Below the pieces are notes generated by a model. It was not told where the DNA came from. It saw only the letters and a list, made by a program, of their open reading frames with translations, and made no database searches. From Leclercia adecarboxylata (GTDB lineage: Bacteria; Pseudomonadota; Gammaproteobacteria; Enterobacterales; Enterobacteriaceae): a stretch of DNA of 64,000 nucleotides. Below, piece by piece: positions 57,741-64,000 of the stretch. How positions within the stretch are numbered: position 1 is the stretch's first letter; each line of letters opens with the position of its first letter. Made by a program: the position numbers and the translations under genes. The stretch lies in the NCBI RefSeq assembly GCF_023639785.1, contig NZ_CP098325.1, positions 3,162,001-3,226,000 on the forward strand, written 5' to 3'.

Positions 57741-58541
57741 TTAATAACTTGTTTTACTGGCTGCGGATAGCGGCGTTTTGAACATCGCCAGTCGCCTGTC
57801 GAGGGCGTCGGTATACAGCATGGTGTCCACTCCAACCGCAACAAAGGTCGCTCCCCAGCTTAGCGCCTTTTGCGCCATCTGCGGATCGACCGCAAGAAAG
57901 CCTGCGGCTTTACCCGCAGCACAAATGCGGCGAATGCTGCGCTCGATAATCGCCAGGACTTCCGGGTGCCCGGCGTTATCCGGATACCCCAGCGAGGCAG
58001 AGAGATCGGCAGGGCCGATAAACACGCCATCAATGCCGTCCACGGCCAGGATTGCGTCCAGGTTCTCCAGCGCCGTTTTGCTTTCGACCTGAATCATCAG
58101 GCAGAGCTCATCATTAGCCTGAGCCATGTAGTTTTCGACTCGTCCCCAGCGGGCGGCGCGGGCGACACCCGCGCCGACGCCTCGCGTGCCCTGCGGCGGA
58201 TAGCGCGTTGCCAGCACAATTTGCCGCGCCTGCTCTGCGGTATCCACCATCGGGATCAGCAGCGTTCTGGCGCCGATATCAAGCACCTGTTTGATCAGGC
58301 TGCGGTCGCCGTCAACCGGGCGGATCACCGGCTGGCCTGGATAAGGCGCAATCGCCTGCAGCTGGTGGTACAGATCCTGAACGGTGTTGGGCGCATGCTC
58401 CCCGTCGATTAACAGCCAGTCATAGCCTGAGGTTGCCGCTATCTCCGCCATGTAGGACGACGTGGAACTTAACCACAACCCAATTTGCGTTTCGCCGTTA
58501 CGCAGGGCCTGCTTAAAAGGATTAGAAAGAACGTTCTGCAT
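57741..58541 (-). CDS. rhmA: 2-keto-3-deoxy-L-rhamnonate aldolase
   Basis: The 266-residue HpcH/HpaI-family class II aldolase (E. coli YfaU, 267) splits KDR into pyruvate and L-lactaldehyde. Features are LIDGEHAPN (active-site acid and metal region), [13 protein letters not shown] and [16 protein letters not shown]. It is last in the rhmR-rhmD-rhmT-rhmA operon, 16 bp after rhmT. Confidence 0.95.
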   Translation of the reverse strand: MQNVLSNPFKQALRNGETQIGLWLSSTSSYMAEIAATSGYDWLLIDGEHAPNTVQDLYHQLQAIAPYPGQPVIRPVDGDRSLIKQVLDIGARTLLIPMVDTAEQARQIVLATRYPPQGTRGVGAGVARAARWGRVENYMAQANDELCLMIQVESKTALENLDAILAVDGIDGVFIGPADLSASLGYPDNAGHPEVLAIIERSIRRICAAGKAAGFLAVDPQMAQKALSWGATFVAVGVDTMLYTDALDRRLAMFKTPLSAASKTSY

Positions 58542-58557
58542 AATAACTCCCTGAAAA

Positions 58558-59847
58558 TTAATGATGTATGCGGTCGGCCTGGGGGGCGGTGCGGGTCACC
58601 CCCAGCACGAGGATCGCCATCGATCCGAGAATGGCGATTGCAGCCAGCGCCAGCAACCCCGCCGCATCGCTGCCAAATACGTTCTGGGCCTCCACCCGGA
58701 TGAGCGGGGCGAGAAAACCGCCCACCGCGCCAAACAGGTTGACGAAGCCAATCCCTGCCGCCAGCGCCGTCCCGGAGAGCAACTGTGTCGGCATAGTCCA
58801 GAAGACCGGCTGCACGGCAATAAATCCCACCGCGGCCACGCACAGTGCCATCATCGCCAGAACCGGTGACACCAGCCCCGACACACCCACCCCAATACCG
58901 GCGGCCAGCAGCGTCAGCGTGGCGATATTGCGCCGCTCGCCGGTGCGGTCGGAATAACGCGGGATAAGCCAGGTGCCAAACAGCGCGGCCACCCATGGAA
59001 TCGCCGTCACCACCGAGGCAGTAAAGCCCACTTTAGTGCCGAGCAGGGCTGCGACCTGGGTCGGGAGGAAGAAGATCAGTCCATAGACGGCAATCTGAAT
59101 GGTCATGTAGATAAAGGCCAGCTGCCAGACCCGGCCATTGCGCAGGGCATCGCTCAGGCGTGAAGTCGCTTTGCTCTGCTCTTCACTCGCCAGTTGATTG
59201 ATCAGCACCTGCTTCTCCTCTGCGTTCAGGAATCGCGCCTGCTGAGGCGTATCGTCAAGCCAGAAGAAGGTAAAAACCCCTGCCCCTACGGCAATCAGGC
59301 CTTCAATAACAAACATCCAGAACCAGCCAGGATGGCCCATAAAGCCGTGCATCTCCAGCAGTGCGCCGGAGAGCGGTGATCCGAGCGACAACGCCAGCGG
59401 CGCCCCCATGTAGAACAGCCCCATGATGCTGGCGCGGTTGCGCTGGGGGAACCACTGGGAGGTGAGATAGATCATGCCGGGGAAGAAGCCCGCTTCCGCG
59501 GCCCCAAGCAGGGTGCGGATCAGCAAAAATTTGCTTTCGGTATCGGCCCATGCCATCGCCGCGGAGAGAAAACCCCACAGCAGCGTGGTGGTGCCAATCC
59601 ACGTCCGGGCGCCAAATTTACGCATCAGCAGGTTGGCGGGCACACCCAGCAGGGCGTAAACCACAAAGAAGATCCCGGCGCCGAGGGCGTAGGCTTCATT
59701 GCTGAGCCCGGTATCGATCTGGTAGCTCTCCTTGGCAAAGCCGATGTTAGAGCGATCCAGAAACGCCAGCACATACAGCGCCAGCATAAACGGGATCAGA
59801 CGGGCGCGGTTTTTCCTGACCACGCTGTCAAGCAGAGTCATACTCAT
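58558..59847 (-). CDS. rhmT: L-rhamnonate MFS transporter
   Basis: ATG at 59847 gives [10 protein letters not shown] and 429 residues, matching E. coli RhmT (YfaV). It is six bases from GAGGA. A TTG two codons earlier is less likely. The 12-helix anion:cation symporter family protein has [16 protein letters not shown] in helix 1 and [20 protein letters not shown] in helix 4. Import of L-rhamnonate is inferred from family and operon. Confidence 0.93.
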   Translation of the reverse strand: MSMTLLDSVVRKNRARLIPFMLALYVLAFLDRSNIGFAKESYQIDTGLSNEAYALGAGIFFVVYALLGVPANLLMRKFGARTWIGTTTLLWGFLSAAMAWADTESKFLLIRTLLGAAEAGFFPGMIYLTSQWFPQRNRASIMGLFYMGAPLALSLGSPLSGALLEMHGFMGHPGWFWMFVIEGLIAVGAGVFTFFWLDDTPQQARFLNAEEKQVLINQLASEEQSKATSRLSDALRNGRVWQLAFIYMTIQIAVYGLIFFLPTQVAALLGTKVGFTASVVTAIPWVAALFGTWLIPRYSDRTGERRNIATLTLLAAGIGVGVSGLVSPVLAMMALCVAAVGFIAVQPVFWTMPTQLLSGTALAAGIGFVNLFGAVGGFLAPLIRVEAQNVFGSDAAGLLALAAIAILGSMAILVLGVTRTAPQADRIHH

Positions 59848-59897
59848 AGACAATCCTCAGTGAACGGTGACGCCACGCCGGTGCGCGGCGCGGCTGT

Positions 59898-61103
59898 TTA
59901 GTGGCTGTAGGGACGTTTCAGGGCGCAATCACGGTTGAGCTCGACGCCGAAACCGGGTTTATCCAGCGTCGATTTATGGATGCGGCCATTCACCGGCACC
60001 GGTTCATCGAGCAGGATCGGATCAAACTGCGGGCGCAGCGTGGCGCAGTCCGGGCTGGTCATCAGGAACTCGCTGAACGGGGTGTTGGTGAAGGTGATCA
60101 CCGCGTGATGGGAGTAGACCGACGAGCCGTGCGGCACCACCAGTTGCCCGCGGGCTTTGGCGATAGCGGCGATCTCCACCAGCGTGGTTAATCCCCCGCA
60201 CCAGCCCACGTCCGGCTGCATAATGTCGATCCCGGTTTCGGACAACGTACGGAAGGACTGCAGCGTGCCGTGGTGTTCGCCGCTGGTAACCATCATGCCC
60301 GGTGGGGCATTGCGCTTCAGTTCGCGATAGCCTTCATACTGCTGGGGCGGCAGGCACTCCTCAATCCACTTCAGATTGTACGGCGCGCAGGCATGGGCCA
60401 GCTTCGTGGCGTAATTCACATCCTGGCTCATCCAGCAGTCAAGCATCAGCCAGAAGTCGGGCCCGCATTTTTCCCGGTACTCCGCCACCATCGCGACATC
60501 CTGGCGGATCCCCGCGTCGCCGTCATGCGGCCCCCGGTGAGTCGGCATTTTACCGCCGATGAAGCCCATCTCTTTCGCCAGGTCCGGGCGCGCGCCGGTG
60601 GCGTAAAAACGAATTTCATCCCGCACCGCGCCGCCCAGCAACTTGTAGACCGGCAGTCCAACCACCTTGCCAAACAGATCCCACAGCGCCAGGTCGATAC
60701 AGGAGATGGTGTTCAGCACCAGCCCGCCGGAACCGGCGTAAAACATCGTTGCCCCGAGCATCTGGTCGTGGATGAGCTTGATGTCGCTGACGCACTTGCC
60801 CTCTATAAAACGGCTGAGGTGTTTCTCCACGATAAAACAGCCCATTTCCCCCGCGGTGGAGACAGCAAAACCGGTCTGGCCGTTTTCTGCCTCTACTTCC
60901 ACAACCAACGTGCCGAGGACGTTAATGCCGAACGACTGGCGCGACTGCTCATACTGGGGGTATTTACTCATCGGGGTGGCGATGTGGTCGTCGATCCAGT
61001 GGTTAGCCCCCTGATCGTGGTAATCGCCACCGCCAGCGCCCTTCTCTGCCGTTGCGCCACCGGTGAACCAGGCACGGATCTGTTTAATCTTCGGTAGGGT
61101 CAT
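59898..61103 (-). CDS. rhmD: L-rhamnonate dehydratase
   Basis: The 401-residue enolase-superfamily enzyme converts L-rhamnonate to 2-keto-3-deoxy-L-rhamnonate. ATG at 61103 is preceded by GGAGAA at good spacing and gives the reference length. MENI codons before it and a 120-residue upstream extension overlap rhmR and are rejected. Metal ligands fit [19 protein letters not shown] and VTSGEHHG, with the catalytic His in HGSSVYSHH. It lies 13 bp after rhmR. Confidence 0.96.
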   Translation of the reverse strand: MTLPKIKQIRAWFTGGATAEKGAGGGDYHDQGANHWIDDHIATPMSKYPQYEQSRQSFGINVLGTLVVEVEAENGQTGFAVSTAGEMGCFIVEKHLSRFIEGKCVSDIKLIHDQMLGATMFYAGSGGLVLNTISCIDLALWDLFGKVVGLPVYKLLGGAVRDEIRFYATGARPDLAKEMGFIGGKMPTHRGPHDGDAGIRQDVAMVAEYREKCGPDFWLMLDCWMSQDVNYATKLAHACAPYNLKWIEECLPPQQYEGYRELKRNAPPGMMVTSGEHHGTLQSFRTLSETGIDIMQPDVGWCGGLTTLVEIAAIAKARGQLVVPHGSSVYSHHAVITFTNTPFSEFLMTSPDCATLRPQFDPILLDEPVPVNGRIHKSTLDKPGFGVELNRDCALKRPYSH

Positions 61104-61116
61104 GATGTTCTCCATT

Positions 61117-61899
61117 TTATGAGGCGTGTTGTTCGAAGGGGCTTTTCCAGCCCAGTAACCGGGAAATGTCTTTCGCGCAGGCAATCGCTTTACCGGCCAG
61201 GTAGTCGCGGTTGTCCTCAGTGATTTGCAGCCGGGTGCCCACCACCGAGATTGCCGCGGTGAGTTCGTTGCTGGCATTGAAGACCGGCGCCGCCACGCAG
61301 CGCACGTCGGGATAGTCTTCACCGTTATCAAAGCTCCAGCCCCTGGCGCGAATACGTGCCAGCTCGTTGCGCAGCCGATCGGGATCGGTGATGGTTGTGG
61401 GTGTCGCGCGTTCCCAGCAAATGCCAGCGATAATCGACTCCTGTACAGAGGGGAGTTGCCAGGCAAGCAGGCACTTGCCGATGCCCGAACGGGGAAGCGA
61501 CAGGCTTTTCCCCTCGTGGGAGCGCACGCTGATGGTGGCGGGAGACTCGATTTTCAGAATGTAGTAGGCGTTATCGTGATCGATGATGCCGAGATGACAC
61601 AGCATGCCGCACTCGTCCATCAGCCGGGTCAGGCGCGGGCGCGCCAGCTCGCGCAGATCCATCCGGCTGACGGCGTGGCCGGCCAGCTCCACCAGCCTGG
61701 TCCACAGGCAGTAATTATCCTGGTTATCGAGACTCAGAAAGCGCTGCTTTCTCAGCTCACCCAGCAGGAGATAGGCGGTGCTTTTCGGGATGCCGAGCTC
61801 CTCGATGATGGTCGCGGCGCTGCACGGCCCCAGACGGGCAATAGTAGTAAGAATATCAATGGCGCGGGTCAGCGCCGGTACTTTGCTTGATTCCAGCAT
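61117..61899 (-). CDS. rhmR: IclR-type regulator of the rhamnonate operon
   Basis: The 260-residue IclR family protein has an N-terminal winged helix ([20 protein letters not shown] and [13 protein letters not shown]) and a C-terminal GAF-like effector domain. It is the first gene of the operon and probably senses rhamnonate or its product. An inverted repeat TCCAGT/ACTGGA just upstream is a likely operator. E. coli YfaX has the same place and length. Confidence 0.93.
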   Translation of the reverse strand: MLESSKVPALTRAIDILTTIARLGPCSAATIIEELGIPKSTAYLLLGELRKQRFLSLDNQDNYCLWTRLVELAGHAVSRMDLRELARPRLTRLMDECGMLCHLGIIDHDNAYYILKIESPATISVRSHEGKSLSLPRSGIGKCLLAWQLPSVQESIIAGICWERATPTTITDPDRLRNELARIRARGWSFDNGEDYPDVRCVAAPVFNASNELTAAISVVGTRLQITEDNRDYLAGKAIACAKDISRLLGWKSPFEQHAS

Positions 61900-61904
61900 A
61901 GTGG

Positions 61905-61927
61905 ACTCCAGTCCTGAATACTGGAAT
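61905..61927. promoter_or_regulatory. Likely RhmR operator
   Basis: TCCAGT-CCTGAAT-ACTGGA is a perfect 6-bp inverted repeat, extending to 7 of 8 on each side, six bases upstream of the rhmR ATG. IclR regulators commonly bind such sites near their own start. Confidence 0.5.
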
Positions 61928-62078
61928 CAGTGTTGCGGCTGTAAGCGAGTTTATTTGTGAGCGGGTTCAAATCCCGGGCGCTATCCAGCCTGCTGAACCG
62001 TCAGCAGTAGAATTATGTGATAAGCAGCACGGAAAAAAATCTGGCGAGTACAACAGGTTGGACAAACTTGCGCCGGAA

Positions 62079-62097
62079 AGGGGTCCGGCGCACCCCT
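62079..62097 (-). terminator. Possible terminator hairpin after yfaY
   Basis: AGGGGT/ACCCCT is a 6-bp stem around a 7-base loop, two bases after the yfaY stop. There is no T run, so confidence is low. Confidence 0.35.
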
Positions 62098-62098
62098 A

Positions 62099-63298
62099 TC
62101 AAGAGAGGAAAAGCGTATCGACGACGTTAATCCAGCCATGTTCGCCGGCAACCGGCTTGCCGTTCAGCCAGCGGCGCAGCATATTCAGCGCCATCATCGC
62201 ACACACCTCCTGACGTACCGCCAGGCTGTAGCGCGAGGCGCTCATTTTAACGCGCAGGCCGTGCGTGCCTTCAGGAGTAGAGAGGGCGAAGTTAAGGTGA
62301 TCTTCTTCCAGCCCGGAGATCGCCAGCGCCAGCCCGGCGAAATGGTTCACTCGACGCTCTGCGGCCCAGTGGGCGGTTTGTGCCAGCGTCTCTTCCTGAG
62401 ACGGCACCACTTCGCTTGCCAGCAGCGAGGCATTGGCACGGGATAACTGCAGAGCCAGAAGCCCGCCGGTGAACTGCTCGCTCAGGGTCAGGCCTAACTG
62501 ACGGGCCTGCAGTTCACGAACGATCTGCGCGGGTAGCCCCTCGGTACCTTCGAAAATCAGGTTCTCACCCGCCACGCGCTGCACCTCTGGCCATAGCGCC
62601 AGCATCGCGGCTTTTTCCGTGGCCGGGCCGGTTAATTTCAGCTCAATAATCGGCATGGAAGAGCGATAGCCCATCGTGACGCCCGGCGGTAAAGCGAGAT
62701 GATCGAGGCTCTGGGCCAGATCGCTTTCGGAGCGCCCGAAGGTGGTAAGACGCAAACAGATGGGAGGTTCAGAGAGGGTAAAACGGGCCCGTAATCGCGG
62801 CAGGATCTGCTGTTCGACCATCACTTTAAATTCTGACGGGACACCCGGCGTGAAGAACATCAGGCAGCGGTTAAGCTGAACGGCGAAGCCGCAGGCGGTG
62901 CCGACCGGGTTATCAACCAGTTCGGCGCTGGCCGGGATTTCAGCCTGTTTGCGGTTGCTGGGCGCCATCACGCGGCCACGATCGGAGAAAAAGCGCTCCA
63001 TGTGGGCCAGCCACTCCTCATGCAACACCAGCCCTTCGCCTTTGGCGGTCGCAGCGGCCAGCGCGCTGAGATCGTCGCTGGTGGGGCCCAGTCCACCGTT
63101 CACAATCAGCACGTCGCACTGTTCGCTGCGCTCGCGCAGAACGTTGACCAGCGACTCGAGATTGTCGCCTACGGTATTGCGGCGCGTTAGCGGTAATCCT
63201 TGCTCAAAAAAGAGATCGGCAAGCCAGGCGGCATTGGTATCAATGATTTGTCCATGCAGCACTTCGTCGCCAGTGGATAACATTTCCACGTTTATCAT
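62099..63298 (-). CDS. yfaY: CinA-like protein YfaY (nicotinamide-nucleotide amidase homologue)
   Basis: ATG at 63298 gives 399 residues starting MINVEMLSTGDEVLHGQI; a start at 63316 adds six. The N-terminal MoCF/CinA domain (about 1-170) has the motifs STGDEVLHGQIIDTN and NGGLGPTSDD and may hydrolyse ADP-ribose-type nucleotides. The C-terminal domain is the PncC-like part, but the usual ESCTGG catalytic motif reads EQFTGG, so NMN deamidase activity is not expected. E. coli YfaY has the same change. Confidence 0.92.
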   Translation of the reverse strand: MINVEMLSTGDEVLHGQIIDTNAAWLADLFFEQGLPLTRRNTVGDNLESLVNVLRERSEQCDVLIVNGGLGPTSDDLSALAAATAKGEGLVLHEEWLAHMERFFSDRGRVMAPSNRKQAEIPASAELVDNPVGTACGFAVQLNRCLMFFTPGVPSEFKVMVEQQILPRLRARFTLSEPPICLRLTTFGRSESDLAQSLDHLALPPGVTMGYRSSMPIIELKLTGPATEKAAMLALWPEVQRVAGENLIFEGTEGLPAQIVRELQARQLGLTLSEQFTGGLLALQLSRANASLLASEVVPSQEETLAQTAHWAAERRVNHFAGLALAISGLEEDHLNFALSTPEGTHGLRVKMSASRYSLAVRQEVCAMMALNMLRRWLNGKPVAGEHGWINVVDTLFLS

Positions 63299-63392
63299 TG
63301 TGTTCTCCCATTTCAATGGTCAAAACACTATAGCGCAATCGAAGACCGGAGGGAGAGAGAAACTGGCGCGACGGAACGCCGCGCCGAAGGGG

Positions 63393-63932
63393 TTAGAAGC
63401 CTGCGCTCACGCCCACGTATGGACCGTCAGCAATGGCGTTGTCGCGGTTGCCATCTTTGCCCGCCAGGTTCAGGTAACGGTAGCCTGCTTCGATGGTAAT
63501 CGGACGCACAATGGTCCAGCGTGCGCCAGCGTTGGCTTCCTCATAGCTGTCAATACCGCTGGAGAGGGAGTCCGGAGAGTAGTAGTACTCACCGAACAGG
63601 CCAAAGCTGTCGCCAATTTTCCACTGCAGGCCGCCGCCCACTGCCGCCGCGTAACCTTCGTCACCGTCGTTCGGGTTGGTGTAGATGCCTTTACCGCCGA
63701 TGGTCGCCAGGAATGGACCAAGCGGAACGTTAAAACCGAGGCCCAGGCTTGCTGCATCGCCGTCGTCGTCGTTATGCGTCCAGCCGCCGGTCATCGCCAG
63801 GCCTGCGCTATCCGTGCCAAGACCAAAGCCCAGGTGGGTATAATCCTCGCCCGCCGAGCCGTTGAAGGAAATAGCGTTGGCCGCTGCCGATACACACATC
63901 AGGCCTAAGCCCATTAATGCCACTTTTTTCAT
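63393..63932 (-). CDS. yfaZ: YfaZ family outer-membrane beta-barrel protein
   Basis: ATG at 63932 gives 179 residues starting MKKVALMGLGLMCVSAAANA (signal peptide). ORF starts further upstream add nine residues not seen in E. coli YfaZ. The mature part alternates hydrophobic and polar residues, rich in Gly and Asp (HNDDDGDAASLGLGFNVPLG), and ends with aromatic F, all typical of a small outer-membrane barrel. No function is known. It lies 94 bp upstream of yfaY in the same direction. Confidence 0.9.
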   Translation of the reverse strand: MKKVALMGLGLMCVSAAANAISFNGSAGEDYTHLGFGLGTDSAGLAMTGGWTHNDDDGDAASLGLGFNVPLGPFLATIGGKGIYTNPNDGDEGYAAAVGGGLQWKIGDSFGLFGEYYYSPDSLSSGIDSYEEANAGARWTIVRPITIEAGYRYLNLAGKDGNRDNAIADGPYVGVSAGF

Positions 63933-64000
63933 TGTCGTGATCCCGCACAATTTGTTCACAGATATCCAAAACCGCGAGATTTTAACCTGACTGGCTGTGG

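Noticed and set aside
61104..61466. 120-residue N-terminal extension of rhmD
   Set aside because: It overlaps rhmR on the same strand in another frame and lacks similarity to enolase-family proteins. The start at 61103 has a good ribosome binding site and gives the family length.
1..64000. CRISPR arrays, prophage, insertion sequences, toxin-antitoxin or restriction systems
   Set aside because: I found no regularly spaced repeats, transposase, phage structural gene or known defence family on either strand. The repeats seen are REP/BIME and boxC-like elements.

Overview
The window is a stretch of enterobacterial chromosome. Nearly every gene can be matched by sequence and order to the Escherichia coli 49-51 minute region (yeiP to yfaZ). 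The GC-rich coding sequence, the numerous REP and boxC-like repeats, threonine at GyrA position 83 and the absence of several E. coli insertions point to a non-Escherichia member of Enterobacteriaceae. An Enterobacter, Lelliottia or Leclercia type organism is my inference; I cannot fix the species from the sequence alone.

Layout. 1-8 kb: the end of yeiP (efpL), uxuA facing away from yeiQ, then yeiR, lpxT, mepS and pdeN (sugar acid metabolism, zinc-linked GTPase, lipid A and murein enzymes, c-di-GMP hydrolysis). 8-14 kb: the yejABEF peptide ABC importer and yejG. 14-22 kb: bcr, rsuA, radD, rplY, yejK, yejL, yejM and tRNA-Pro(GGG). 22-25 kb: a variable segment with a secreted DUF1996-type protein, an MFS transporter and an 86-residue membrane protein. 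In E. coli, yejO, narP and the ccm and nap operons lie here. 25-34 kb: eco, mqo, a STAS-less SulP transporter overlapping mgtE tail to tail, yojI, alkB, ada and apbE. 35-43 kb: ompC, the micF RNA and the Rcs phosphorelay genes rcsD, rcsB and rcsC. 43-51 kb: gyrA, ubiG and nrdA-nrdB-yfaE. 51-58 kb: divergent glpTQ and glpABC. 58-64 kb: the rhamnonate operon rhmR-rhmD-rhmT-rhmA, then yfaY (cinA-like) and yfaZ.

Several units form working pathways. uxuA and yeiQ give fructuronate to mannonate to KDG, with a good UxuR/ExuR-type operator between them. glpT and glpQ import and make glycerol-3-phosphate, which glpABC oxidises anaerobically. The rhm genes import and degrade L-rhamnonate. nrdA, nrdB and yfaE make and maintain class Ia ribonucleotide reductase. 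rcsD, rcsB and rcsC form the envelope stress relay. ada and alkB form a translationally coupled alkylation-repair operon with an Ada box.

I see no prophage, insertion sequence, integrase, CRISPR array or obvious defence or toxin system. Most of the window is well-known core genome. The best candidates for undescribed biology are the DUF1996 protein with its neighbours next to tRNA-Pro, and the regulatory rewiring at uxuA/yeiQ and yeiR. I do not claim a demonstrated new system.
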